Assembly: GCA_947625355.1 (NCBI GenBank)
Contig: CANQOA010000003.1
Span: forward strand, 1-64,000
Source of the DNA: an uncultured Oscillospiraceae bacterium
GTDB taxonomy: Bacteria > Bacillota > Clostridia > Oscillospirales > Oscillospiraceae
Reading direction: 5' to 3'
Length of the DNA stretch: 64,000 nucleotides
Position numbers and translations under genes: made by a program. Every line of letters starts with the position of its first letter. Positions within the stretch are counted from its first letter, which is position 1. This document shows, piece by piece, positions 44,416-53,753 of this stretch. Under the pieces are notes generated by a model that saw only the letters and a program-made list of their open reading frames with translations, did not search any database and was not told where the DNA came from.

Positions 44416-44443
44416 ACCATATCCCAGGAAAGGCGGCGGACCG

Positions 44444-45037
44444 ATGAAGCACGAGGAGATATCCCTGACCACCAAGCGGGCGCTGGCCGCGGCGCTGAAG
44501 GACGCCATGGCCCGCAAGCCCCTGCAGAAGATCACCGTCACCGAGCTGATCCGGGCGGCAGACGTGAACCGCAAGACCTTCTATTACCATTTCTCGGACA
44601 TCTACGAGCTGCTGAAATGGACGCTGGAGGAGGAAGCACTGGACGAGGTGAAGCATTATGACCTGCTGCGGGACTATGAGCGGGCCATCGCCTTCATCAT
44701 GGACTATGTCGAGCGCAATGACTATATCATCACATGCGCCTGGGACGCCATGGGCCAGGACGGGCTGAAACGGTTTTTCCGGGTGGATTTCCAGGACATC
44801 GTGGAGGACCTGATCGCCAGCGCCGAGCGCCGCACGGCCGTCACGCTGGAGGCAGATTACCGCGCCTTCCTCACCCAGTTCTACATCGAGGCCCTGTCGG
44901 GGATGCTGATCCAGTGGATCCAGCACCGGGATTCCTATGACCGGGACCGGGTGGCCGGATTCACCATCCGCACCATCCGGGACTCTCTGCTGGGCATTTT
45001 GCGCGTTGATCCCGCCGGGCCGCGCGCCGCCCCGTGA
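44444..45037 (+). CDS. TetR/AcrR family transcriptional regulator
   Basis: LTTKRALAAALKDAMARKPLQKITVTELIRAADVNRKTFYYHFSDIYELLKW; DhaS-like C-terminal domain. Confidence 0.93.
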   Translation: MKHEEISLTTKRALAAALKDAMARKPLQKITVTELIRAADVNRKTFYYHFSDIYELLKWTLEEEALDEVKHYDLLRDYERAIAFIMDYVERNDYIITCAWDAMGQDGLKRFFRVDFQDIVEDLIASAERRTAVTLEADYRAFLTQFYIEALSGMLIQWIQHRDSYDRDRVAGFTIRTIRDSLLGILRVDPAGPRAAP

Positions 45038-45064
45038 GGCAGATCAGGTCCCGCAGCGCACGCA

Positions 45065-45100
45065 GGCCGCGCCGCGAGCTTTTTAGCTCGCGGCGCGGCC
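45065..45100. terminator. Long perfect stem-loop between convergent genes
   Basis: GGCCGCGCCGCGAGCT-TTTT-AGCTCGCGGCGCGGCC, 16-bp perfect arms. Confidence 0.7.
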
Positions 45101-45117
45101 TTGGCGTTGGTCAAGCC

Positions 45118-45948
45118 TCACACGGCGATGGGGATCTTCTTGTCGAAGGCGGCCGGAGCATAGCCCTCCAGGCGGAAGCTGTCCCGGGTGAACTGATAGA
45201 AATCGGAGACCTCCGGGTCCATGAAAAACTGCGGCGCCGGGGACTGGGGATTCTGGATGATCTCCCGGATCAGGGGCACATGCCGGTCATAGATATGGCA
45301 GTCGGCGATCACGTGCACCAGCTCCCCGGCCACCAGACCGGACACCTGGGCCATCATGTACACCAGCACGGCGTACTGCACCACGTTCCAGTTGTTGGCC
45401 GCCAGCATATCCTGGCTGCGCTGGTTCAAAATGGCGTTGAGCACGTTGCCGGACACGTTGAAGGTCATGGAGTAGGCGCAGGGGTACAGCCCCATGGCGT
45501 GCAGGTCCTCGAAGTTGAAGATGTTGGTGAGGATGCGCCGGGAGGCGGGGGTGTGCTTCAGCTCATACAGCACCCGGTCCACCTGGTCGAACATGCCCTC
45601 GGGATAGATGTGCTTCAGCCCCAGCTGATAGCCATAGGCTTTGCCGATGGAGCCGTTCTCGTCCGCCCACTGGTCCCAGACGTGGCTGTTCAGATCGTGG
45701 ATGTTGTTGGACTTCTTCTGCCAGATCCATAGCATCTCGTCCACCGCGCTCTTCCAATAGGTCCGGCGGATGGTCAGGATGGGGAACTCCCTGCGCAGGT
45801 CATAGCGGTTGATGATCCCGAACTTCTTCACGGTGTGGGCGGGCGCGCCGTCCTCCCAGTGGGGGCGCACCTGCTGGTCCGTGTCCCACACCCCGTTGTC
45901 CAGGATGTCTTGGCAGTTCTGGATAAATACCTGATCGGCGTAGCTCAT
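45118..45948 (-). CDS. thyA: Thymidylate synthase
   Basis: YADQVFIQNCQDILDNGVWDTD; LYPCAYSMTFNVSGNVLNAILNQRSQDMLAANNWNVVQYAVL; DCHIYDRHVP. Confidence 0.95.
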   Translation of the reverse strand: MSYADQVFIQNCQDILDNGVWDTDQQVRPHWEDGAPAHTVKKFGIINRYDLRREFPILTIRRTYWKSAVDEMLWIWQKKSNNIHDLNSHVWDQWADENGSIGKAYGYQLGLKHIYPEGMFDQVDRVLYELKHTPASRRILTNIFNFEDLHAMGLYPCAYSMTFNVSGNVLNAILNQRSQDMLAANNWNVVQYAVLVYMMAQVSGLVAGELVHVIADCHIYDRHVPLIREIIQNPQSPAPQFFMDPEVSDFYQFTRDSFRLEGYAPAAFDKKIPIAV

Positions 45949-46038
45949 GGGCGCGTCCTCCTTGTCCCGCAGGGCATGTCGAATTTGATACCAGTATACA
46001 CGCCTTTGCCGCCGGGCGCAAGGAAAACCGCTGCCCGC

Positions 46039-47265
46039 TCAGCCTCCGAACACGCTCAGCAGAAAGCCCGCGGCGATGGCGGAGCCGATGACGCCGGCCA
46101 CATTGGGGCCCATGGCGTGCATGAGAAGATAGTTGGTCTTGTTGTACTTCCGCCCCACGTCCTGGCTCACCCGCGCCGCCATGGGCACCGCGGACACGCC
46201 CGCCGACCCGATCAGCGGGTTGATCTTCCCGCCGCTGGTCCGGTACATGATCCGGCCGCCGATGAGGCCGCCGGCGGTGGAGATGGCGAACGCCACCAGG
46301 CCCAGGATGATGATCTTGATCGTGTTGAAGCTCAAAAACCGCTCCGCCACCATGGTCGCACCCACGGAAGTTGCCAGGAAAATGGTCACGATGTTCATCA
46401 TCGCGTTCTGCGCCGTATCGCTGAGACGGTCCGTCACCCCGCACTCCCGCAGCAAATTGCCGAACATCAGGCACCCGATCAGCGGCGCCGTGGACGGCAG
46501 CAGCAGGATCACGAACCCCGCCACCACGATGGGGAAGATGATCTTCTCGGTCTTGGACACCTCCCGCCGCTGCTCCATCTTCACCTGCCGCATGGCCGGC
46601 GTGGTCATGAACTTCATGATGGGCGGCTGGATCATAGGGATCAGCGCCATATAGGAATAGGCCGAGATGGCGATGGGGCCCAATAGCTGCGGCGCCAGCA
46701 TGGCCGTCAGCAGCAGCGCCGTGGGGCCGTCCGCCCCGCCGATGATGCCGATGCTGGCCGCCTCCGGGCCGGTGAACCCCAGCATGATCGCCCCGAAGAA
46801 CGCCACGAACACGCCCAGCTGGGCCGCCGCGCCGAGAAGCAGGCTCTTGGGGTAGGCCAGCAGCGGGCCGAAGTCCGTCATGGCCCCCACCCCCAGGAAG
46901 ATCAGCGAGGGATAGAGCCCCACCTTCACGCCGATGTAGAAGATGTCCAGGAGCCCGCCCTCATGCAATACCGTGGTGAACGTGAGGTGCTCGATGACCT
47001 CCCCCGCCTCGGTGGTATAAGGTGTCCCCGCCACATAGGCGTCCCACATGTCCAGATGATACATCCCCGCCCCGGGGAGGTTGGTCAAAAGGCAGCCAAA
47101 GGCGATGCCCACCAGCAGCAGCGGCTCGAACTTCTTCACGATCCCCAGGTACAGCAGCACGCAGGAGATGGCGATCATGATGAGGTTCTTCCAGCCCCCC
47201 GCCGCCAGGAACCCGGCAAAGCCTGACTCCGACGCCAGCTTGCCAAGCGTTTCCAGTATGTTCAT
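46039..47265 (-). CDS. Sodium ion-translocating decarboxylase subunit beta
   Basis: LIFLGVGAMTDFGPLLAYPKSLLLGAAAQLGVF; AASIGIIGGADGPTALLLTAMLAPQLLGPIAISAYSYMALIPMIQPP. Confidence 0.96.
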   Translation of the reverse strand: MNILETLGKLASESGFAGFLAAGGWKNLIMIAISCVLLYLGIVKKFEPLLLVGIAFGCLLTNLPGAGMYHLDMWDAYVAGTPYTTEAGEVIEHLTFTTVLHEGGLLDIFYIGVKVGLYPSLIFLGVGAMTDFGPLLAYPKSLLLGAAAQLGVFVAFFGAIMLGFTGPEAASIGIIGGADGPTALLLTAMLAPQLLGPIAISAYSYMALIPMIQPPIMKFMTTPAMRQVKMEQRREVSKTEKIIFPIVVAGFVILLLPSTAPLIGCLMFGNLLRECGVTDRLSDTAQNAMMNIVTIFLATSVGATMVAERFLSFNTIKIIILGLVAFAISTAGGLIGGRIMYRTSGGKINPLIGSAGVSAVPMAARVSQDVGRKYNKTNYLLMHAMGPNVAGVIGSAIAAGFLLSVFGG

Positions 47266-47275
47266 GCCGCCCTCC

Positions 47276-47680
47276 TCACGCGATGACCGCGAGGACAGCG
47301 CCGGTCTCCACCACAGCGCCCTTCGTCACCAGGATCTGGGCCACGGAGCCGGCCTTGGGAGAGACGATCTCGTTCTCCATCTTCATGGCCTCCAGGATCA
47401 TCACCACTTCCCCCTCCTTCACCTGCTGGCCCTGGCTCACCAGGATCTTGAGGATGTTGCCGGGCATGGGGGACGTCACCGGCTCGCCCGCCGCCACCGC
47501 CTGGGCAGGAGCAGGCGCGGCAGCGGGAGCCGCCGGAGCGGGTGCCGCCGCAACTGGAGCCGCGACGGGCGCGGCCGCCGGCGCGGGCGCGTACGCCTCG
47601 TACTCGTCCACCAGCATGGCCTTGTCCTCGTCCACCTCGACCTCGTAGGTCCGGCCGTTCAATGTCACTTTATATTTCAT
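47276..47680 (-). CDS. Biotin carrier (acyl carrier) subunit of decarboxylase
   Basis: Ala/Pro-rich linker then biotinylation motif [20 protein letters not shown]. Confidence 0.95.
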   Translation of the reverse strand: MKYKVTLNGRTYEVEVDEDKAMLVDEYEAYAPAPAAAPVAAPVAAAPAPAAPAAAPAPAQAVAAGEPVTSPMPGNILKILVSQGQQVKEGEVVMILEAMKMENEIVSPKAGSVAQILVTKGAVVETGAVLAVIA

Positions 47681-48036
47681 TTCTCCTTGACCTCCCTTAT
47701 AGAGCGGAACCGCAGTTCGTTGATGGGCTTGCCCAGCTTGTGGGCCACGATGGCCATGATGAGCGCCGCGTCCCTCGGGTCCGTGTCATAGAGCTTCAGC
47801 TCTCCGGCCGTACCCTTGGCCGCCGGCGCAGATACAGGCGCAGGTGCGGGCGCGGCGGGCACAGCCGCTGCCTTGGCCGCTGCCTTCTTCTGGCTGTTCA
47901 CCATCACCTTGCCCATGATGGTCACCACCACCAGCAGCATGCAGATCCCCAAAAACACCACCGCGTAGCCCAATACCGCCACCAGCGCACCCGTTCCTAT
48001 GCTGGGGTGCTGCAGCGTTTCACTTATCCCCGTCAT
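47677..48036 (-). CDS. OadG-like small membrane subunit of Na+-pumping decarboxylase
   Basis: Single TM plus Ala/Pro-rich region in OadG position; [34 protein letters not shown]. Confidence 0.8.
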   Translation of the reverse strand: MTGISETLQHPSIGTGALVAVLGYAVVFLGICMLLVVVTIMGKVMVNSQKKAAAKAAAVPAAPAPAPVSAPAAKGTAGELKLYDTDPRDAALIMAIVAHKLGKPINELRFRSIREVKEK

Positions 48037-48039
48037 CGC

Positions 48040-49419
48040 TCACATCTCCTCGATGGTGTATTTGACCACCTTTTCCTCGTCCGCCTGCCGCTTTTCGAAG
48101 AACGCCTCCGCCAGCTGCGGGAACGCGATGTAGCTGAGCACGTCCTCATCGCTCCGGGCCGTGGCCCCCAGCTGCGCCTTGGTCTTTTCAAAGGCCGGCT
48201 CCAGGGTGTCCGCATACCGTCCCTCCAGGGGCTTCTCGTCCCCAAGGATCAGCTTCTGCACCGCCGGATCGATGGGCGCGGGCGTCCGGCCGTACTCGCC
48301 CCGGCAATAGGCCTTCACCTCGTTGGACACCTTCTTGTACCGCTCCCCCTGCAGCACGTTCGTCACCGCCTGCACGCCCACCATCTGCGAGGTCGGCGTC
48401 ACCAGCGGCGGATACCCCAGGTCCTTGCGCACCCGCGGCGTCTCCGCCAGCGCCTCGTCCAGCCGGTCCAGCGCGTTCATGGTCTTCAGCTGGCTGAGAA
48501 GGTTGGACAGCATCCCGCCCGGCACCTGATAGGTCAGGCACTGGGTGTCCGTGGCCATGCTCTTCGGCATCAGCGTGCCGTCCGCGATGAAGCCGTCCCG
48601 CACGGGCTTGAAGTAGTCGGCCACCTCTTTCAGCACCGCCTCGTCCAGGTCCACCTGATACCCCAGTTGCTTGAGGGCGTAGACCAGCGTATCTGTGGAC
48701 GCCTGGCTTGTGCCGCCGGAGAAGGGCGGCGTCGCCGTGTCGATGATGTCCGCGCCCGCCTCTACGGATTTCAGCAGCGTCATGAACGCCAGGCCCGTGG
48801 TGCAGTGGGTGTGCACGTCCACCGGCAGGTCCACCGCGTCCTTGATGGCGCTCACCAGGTCATAGGCCTCCTTGGGGCCCATGATCCCCGCCATGTCCTT
48901 GATGCAGATTGAGGTGCAGCCCATGGCCGCGAGCTCTTTTACAAGGTTTACATAATTTTTCAAGGTGTGCACCGGCGAGGTGGTATAGCTGATCGCGCCG
49001 GAGGCCGTCGCGCCGCACTTCACCGTCTCCTCCACGGCCACCTTCAGGTTGTCCGGGTCGTTGAGGGCGTCAAAGATGCGGATGATGTCGATGCCGTTTT
49101 TCACCGCGTGCTGCACGAACTTGCGCACCACATCGTCCGGATAGTGCTTGTAACCCAAGATGTTCTGGCCCCGGAGCAGCATCTGGAGCTTGGTGTGTGG
49201 CATTTTCGCGCGGATCTTCCGCAGGCGCTCCCACGGGTCCTCGTTCAAATACCGCAGGCACACGTCGAAGGTCGCGCCGCCCCAGCACTCCACGGCATAA
49301 TACCCCGCCCGGTCCATGGTCTCCAAAATGGGCTCAAATTTCGCATACGGCAGCCGCGTCGCCATCAAGGACTGGTTCGCGTCCCGCAGCACCGTCTCCA
49401 CAAATTGCACTCGCTGCAT
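48040..49419 (-). CDS. Oxaloacetate decarboxylase alpha subunit / pyruvate carboxylase subunit B-like carboxyltransferase
   Basis: VETVLRDANQSLMATRLPYAKFEPILETMDRAGYYAVECWGGATFDVCLRYLNEDPWERLR; DVHTHCTTGLAFMT. Confidence 0.94.
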   Translation of the reverse strand: MQRVQFVETVLRDANQSLMATRLPYAKFEPILETMDRAGYYAVECWGGATFDVCLRYLNEDPWERLRKIRAKMPHTKLQMLLRGQNILGYKHYPDDVVRKFVQHAVKNGIDIIRIFDALNDPDNLKVAVEETVKCGATASGAISYTTSPVHTLKNYVNLVKELAAMGCTSICIKDMAGIMGPKEAYDLVSAIKDAVDLPVDVHTHCTTGLAFMTLLKSVEAGADIIDTATPPFSGGTSQASTDTLVYALKQLGYQVDLDEAVLKEVADYFKPVRDGFIADGTLMPKSMATDTQCLTYQVPGGMLSNLLSQLKTMNALDRLDEALAETPRVRKDLGYPPLVTPTSQMVGVQAVTNVLQGERYKKVSNEVKAYCRGEYGRTPAPIDPAVQKLILGDEKPLEGRYADTLEPAFEKTKAQLGATARSDEDVLSYIAFPQLAEAFFEKRQADEEKVVKYTIEEM

Positions 49420-49501
49420 ATCCTCTACCTCCTGTCAAACCGAGATTTCCTCTAAAGTAAATTATATACAATTCCGGCCAAATGTCAACGGCGCGGATTA
49501 A

Positions 49502-49532
49502 GCAAAAAGACGGCGCTCAAGCGTCGTCTTGC
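49502..49532 (-). terminator. Intrinsic terminator downstream of recombinase-like gene
   Basis: Minus strand AAGACGACGCTTGAGCGCCGTCTTTTT. Confidence 0.65.
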
Positions 49533-49571
49533 ATACTATTAAATAGCACTTCTTCATAGAGCAGCGAATGC

Positions 49572-50420
49572 TCAAACGTCCCAGCCGAGGGACAGCTGCT
49601 CCTCCTCCATCTGGCGGTCCAGGGCCTGCTCCACCAAAAGGGCGACATTGGCCTCCACGGCATGGCGGCCTTCAAGATAAAGCCGGCGGAGGGCGGAGGG
49701 GGTGACCTTTTCGGGGGGGAGCTTCGCCGCGGCGCAGAGCTCGCGGATGGCGGTGTTCACATAGGTGCGGCTCAAGGGCGCGCCGTCACGGGTGAGAAAA
49801 ACGGGACCGGAGGAAAGGCCCTGGCGGTCAGAGTAGGCCAGCAGCTCCCGGCAGAGACAGGCGGGCAGGTGGACCAGGGCGACATTTTTCCCGGAGGACG
49901 TCACCACCGCGCCGGCGCGGACGGCCTCCACAGTGAGATGGTCCAGCTCGGACACGGGCAGGTCCGTTCCGGCGAAGAGCTTCACCAGCAGATAGGCCCT
50001 CTCCCGGCGCAGGAGCTTCGCGGCCTGGAGAAGATAGCGGTACTCCGCGCGGGTCAGCTCCGGGCGGCGAGGCTCGTCGGCGGGAAGGGTGTCCTCAAGC
50101 TGGAGATCGCGGCGGCCGCAGAAGGCCAGGAAGCTATTGGCGGCGGAGAGGATCACATTCACCGAACGGGGCGCGGCGCCGGTTCGGAGAAGGGCTTCCC
50201 GGCAGGAAAAGAGAGAGCCGGCGCGGATATAGCCAGGCTCGGGGAGGAACTGGGAGAGGCGGGAGAGGGAGCGGCGATAGCGCGCGCAGGTCTCCGGGGC
50301 GCGGCCGCGAGCGGCCAGGTCGGCCAAAAAACGGTCCACAGACTCCCCGTCCAGGGAAACGGCGGCGGGGGCCGCCAAAAGCTCCGCAGACAGGGGATCG
50401 GCCAAAAGCTCCGCGCTCAC
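49572..50420 (-). CDS. Tyrosine recombinase-like (phage-integrase fold) protein with degenerate catalytic residues
   Basis: SAM-like N-domain VDRFLADLAARGRAPETCARYRRSLSRLSQFL; box I reads AGTDLPVSEL; box II reads TPSALRRLYLEG; no C-terminal Tyr. Confidence 0.75.
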   Translation of the reverse strand: MSAELLADPLSAELLAAPAAVSLDGESVDRFLADLAARGRAPETCARYRRSLSRLSQFLPEPGYIRAGSLFSCREALLRTGAAPRSVNVILSAANSFLAFCGRRDLQLEDTLPADEPRRPELTRAEYRYLLQAAKLLRRERAYLLVKLFAGTDLPVSELDHLTVEAVRAGAVVTSSGKNVALVHLPACLCRELLAYSDRQGLSSGPVFLTRDGAPLSRTYVNTAIRELCAAAKLPPEKVTPSALRRLYLEGRHAVEANVALLVEQALDRQMEEEQLSLGWDV

Positions 50421-50437
50421 GTTTCGCGCCTCCTTCC

Positions 50438-50473
50438 AAAAAAAGAGGGAGCAGGGATAAACCCTGCTCCCTC
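50438..50473 (-). terminator. Intrinsic terminator of surface-protein gene
   Basis: Minus strand GAGGGAGCAGGGT-TTAT-CCCTGCTCCCTCTTTTTTT. Confidence 0.9.
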
Positions 50474-50509
50474 GGGGAAATTGCTAGTTGTCAGGCTCAG
50501 CCCACTCGA

Positions 50510-53500
50510 TCAGGGAGCGGGGATGGGGCCCTTGGTCTTGTCGGTCCAGGTGATCATGCCGTAGAAGCCCTTGTGCTCCTTGATGGACCAGACCCAACCA
50601 TAGTCGGCGGTGTAGTGCCAGCCGCCACGGATACGGCCAGGAGCATCGGAGTCAGCGGCGGTCTCGAAGTAGTACCAGCCAGCGGGCTCCATCTTGGTGC
50701 TGAACTCGTTAGTGCTGACCTTGTAGGTGTAAGCGGCACGAGCATAAGCAACGCCGGTCTCCATGATGCCTTCGTCGTTCATGTAGTACCAGATCTTACG
50801 AGCGCTGTAGACCCACAGGTTCTTCTGCATCTTGCCATCGATGAAGTAGTAGATATCACCGGTGTTGGGGTTCTTCTGCCAGCCGGTGGCATCGGCAGGA
50901 TACCAAGGAGCCTCAGGCTCATCCGCGTTGGGATACTTGGCCAGGATAGTATTCAGCTGATCAATAGCGTCCTGAACGTTGTTCTTGGTATCGATGGTGT
51001 CAGCATCGAAGTCCTTGTAATCCTCATCCCAAGCGTGCTTCAGGGCCTTGCCGTCCTCAACAGCCTTGATCAGGGCAGCCTGGTCGGGCTCTTCGATCTT
51101 GCCGCTGGCATACAGGTTGGAAGCCTTGGCGATCAGGGCGTTCAGCGTATTGATCGCGGTGCCGGGGATATCTTCCCAAGTCCAGCCGATGGAGACATAG
51201 CCGACCTTCAGCACAGGAGAGATGGGAGCCGTGGTATTCGGGCAGGACCCATAAGGATCAGAATGAACGGAGACGTAGAACTTATCGTTGTTGGGAACAG
51301 AGGCCAGGACCAGTTCGCCGTGCTCGAGCTCAAGGGAGCCCTTCGACGCAACGGTGGCCAGGGCATTGGCGATGCTGTTGCCAACATACCAGTAGCCGCT
51401 GTGAGCGGTGGTGCCGGTCACGACAGCCAGAGGAGTCGTGGTCTTGTTGAGGAACTTGTGAGGATTGTTGTTGACTTCGTGCGCGAACGCACCGCCGGCA
51501 ACACCGCGGTAAGTACCGTCATCCTGGCCGGCCATCTTCTGCCACATCTCAAAGGAAGAGGTGATAGCAGCGTTGGAGCCAAACACGCCGTCAGTGATCA
51601 GGCCATTGGTGTGACGCTCCAGATAGAACTCGCAGTCACCCTTGACCTCGCCGCCGGAGATGTCGATCTCCATGCGGTGATCAGTGGACTCACCGTCCTC
51701 GCCAAGGACCAGATTGCCGTTGATCACGGCGCCGGGGACCATGGTGAAGTAGCCTTCGTCGCCAGTGACATAGACGCTCTTGTCGATGACAGCGGTGCTC
51801 TTCAGGCTGACCTCGAACTCGCCCTCAGCGTCCACGCACAGGTCGCCCATGATGCGGCCTTCAACGGTCACGCTGCCGTTGAAGCGGCTCTCGTCAGGAA
51901 CAGTCACGCCGACCCAACCGGACAGGAACGCATCCTTGCGGACGATCAGCTTGTTGCCGGTCATACCCTGCTCGCAATAGATAGGAGCATGGAAGTAGGT
52001 GTCCACCAGCTCAACGGAGACGTTGCCGCCGAAGACTTGGAGAGCGCCAGAGTGGATGGAGCCGGTGCCCTTCACATCGCCCTCGCCGCTGAACACGACC
52101 TTGCGGGTACGAACGGTGGGGACGTTGCTGTTGCGGATGTTGAGGTCATCCGACAGGGACAGGATGTGGCCGTTCAAATCGAAGTAAACGTTCTTATCCT
52201 GGATCTCGATCGCCTTCTCGACCAGGACATCCTTCAGCAGGGTGACGGTCTGGCCGGAGCGGATCTGACTCAGAGCGGACTGCGCAGGCTTATCGGGGTT
52301 CCACAGGTAGTTGTACTTGTCGTCGCCGATCTTGGCTTCCCACTTGCCCCAGACGCCGCCTTCAGCCTCGACAGTCTCGCCGTTGACGGTGATGTCCTCA
52401 TCGGTCCAATTGGTGATCTGGGTGTCATCGGGAACGTTGGTGAAGGTGGCGGGACCATTCAGCAGAGTGATGATCGCCTTCTTCAGGGTAGCGGCAGCGT
52501 TCTCCACAGCGGTCTTGCCGACCAGGGTGTACTCCTGATAGTCAAGGTCGTTGGTCTTGCGGAAGTGCGCGACAGTGGCGCTGGGATCGACCTCGGCGGG
52601 AACGTTGTTCGCGTCATTGGTGTCCTCCATCTTCTCGCCGCCGATGCAGGGAACGAACCGACCGCCGGTGATGTAGTGGGTCTCCGTGGCGCTGGTGGGA
52701 CTGACCCAAACAGCGTAGGTCTGGCCCACGAAGGTGCCGCCGGAAACGCTCAGGCTCAGGTTGTTCCGGTGAGCCGCGTTGAAGCGCAGCGCACGGCCAT
52801 CGGCGCAGATCACAGTGCCGCGGGAGATGTTGACGATGCCCTGGGTGCCATCGACATAGCCCTTGATCGTGCCGCCGGTCATCGTCAGCGTAGCCTTGGC
52901 AGACTGCAGGATAACAGCGCCGTTCACTTCGCCGCCGGAGATGTTGACCTTCGCATCCTTGTTGATCGTGAGGCCGTTGTTGACCTTGCCGCCGGAGACG
53001 TTCAGCACAGCGCCGGCAGCAGCGGTCCAGCCTTCCAGCTCGCCGGCCGTCACATTGATGGTGCCAGCGCCGGCAGGCACAACATTGGTCACTTTGCCGC
53101 CAGCCACGTTGACGGTGCCGGCGTTGGACTTGATCTCAACGTTGCCGCTCTGGATGGTGACAGCAGCGCCCTTCGCGACAGAGATATACACCGAGCCCTT
53201 GCCATAGTTGGGGAAGTAAGGAGCAGTGTTGTCCGTGATGGTCAGGGTGCCGCTCGTGACGTTGAGCGTATCCGTGACGGTGATACCACCCAAGTCGATG
53301 GTCACGTTCTTGTCGACCTCGACCGTGGCATCGTTGGAAACGTAGTAAGTCAGCTGGATAAACGGATCAGCGTTTTCCGTGATGGCGTCACGAAGGCTGT
53401 TCGCGTTATCCGGCTTCAGTACAACTGCCGTCTCAGCCGGCTCGTCTACGGCCTCGGAAGCCGCAGCGGGCTCGTCAGCCGCAGGGGTTGTTTCAGTCTG

Positions 53501-53608
53501 CTCCACGGCGGCCACATCGGTCTCCTCGCCCTCGGCCGCGAGAGCCGGGACGGACAGAGACAGAACCATGACCAGCACGAGAAGCAGGCTAAGTACACGT
53601 TTTGTCAT
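50510..53608 (-). CDS. Large secreted surface protein with beta-helix-like repeats and C-terminal cell-wall-binding-repeat-like region
   Basis: Signal peptide; successive INVTAG/LNVSGGKV/VNISGGEV/LTMTGGTI repeats; TGWQKNPNTGDIYYFIDGKMQKNLWVYSARKIWYYMNDEGIMETG. Confidence 0.75.
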   Translation of the reverse strand: MTKRVLSLLLVLVMVLSLSVPALAAEGEETDVAAVEQTETTPAADEPAAASEAVDEPAETAVVLKPDNANSLRDAITENADPFIQLTYYVSNDATVEVDKNVTIDLGGITVTDTLNVTSGTLTITDNTAPYFPNYGKGSVYISVAKGAAVTIQSGNVEIKSNAGTVNVAGGKVTNVVPAGAGTINVTAGELEGWTAAAGAVLNVSGGKVNNGLTINKDAKVNISGGEVNGAVILQSAKATLTMTGGTIKGYVDGTQGIVNISRGTVICADGRALRFNAAHRNNLSLSVSGGTFVGQTYAVWVSPTSATETHYITGGRFVPCIGGEKMEDTNDANNVPAEVDPSATVAHFRKTNDLDYQEYTLVGKTAVENAAATLKKAIITLLNGPATFTNVPDDTQITNWTDEDITVNGETVEAEGGVWGKWEAKIGDDKYNYLWNPDKPAQSALSQIRSGQTVTLLKDVLVEKAIEIQDKNVYFDLNGHILSLSDDLNIRNSNVPTVRTRKVVFSGEGDVKGTGSIHSGALQVFGGNVSVELVDTYFHAPIYCEQGMTGNKLIVRKDAFLSGWVGVTVPDESRFNGSVTVEGRIMGDLCVDAEGEFEVSLKSTAVIDKSVYVTGDEGYFTMVPGAVINGNLVLGEDGESTDHRMEIDISGGEVKGDCEFYLERHTNGLITDGVFGSNAAITSSFEMWQKMAGQDDGTYRGVAGGAFAHEVNNNPHKFLNKTTTPLAVVTGTTAHSGYWYVGNSIANALATVASKGSLELEHGELVLASVPNNDKFYVSVHSDPYGSCPNTTAPISPVLKVGYVSIGWTWEDIPGTAINTLNALIAKASNLYASGKIEEPDQAALIKAVEDGKALKHAWDEDYKDFDADTIDTKNNVQDAIDQLNTILAKYPNADEPEAPWYPADATGWQKNPNTGDIYYFIDGKMQKNLWVYSARKIWYYMNDEGIMETGVAYARAAYTYKVSTNEFSTKMEPAGWYYFETAADSDAPGRIRGGWHYTADYGWVWSIKEHKGFYGMITWTDKTKGPIPAP

Positions 53609-53724
53609 TGTCTGATGTCCTCCTAATAAAAATTGTATTTTTGAGCCCTCGCCGCCGCCGCGGGCAGGTCGTCCACGGCATAGGCATGGGAATATCGTTC
53701 CCCAGGCCCAGCTTTACATTGGTG

Positions 53725-53753
53725 ATTATAGCCCCCTTCGCTGGAAAAAGCAA
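53725..53753 (-). promoter_or_regulatory. Promoter of surface-protein gene
   Basis: Minus strand TTGCTT-17 nt-TATAAT. Confidence 0.65.

Noticed and set aside
47490-47600. GC-rich tandem-like repeat
   Set aside because: It encodes the Ala/Pro-rich linker of the biotin carrier subunit, a normal feature of this family.
49572-50420. Integrase as evidence for a mobile element or prophage
   Set aside because: Catalytic residues appear absent, no att-like flanking repeats, no phage or conjugation genes nearby, and no adjacent tRNA target.
50573-53626. 1017-aa plus-strand ORF nearly co-extensive with the surface-protein gene
   Set aside because: Antisense of a well-supported secreted protein; no signal peptide, RBS or known domain. 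Open frame explained by codon bias of the sense strand.
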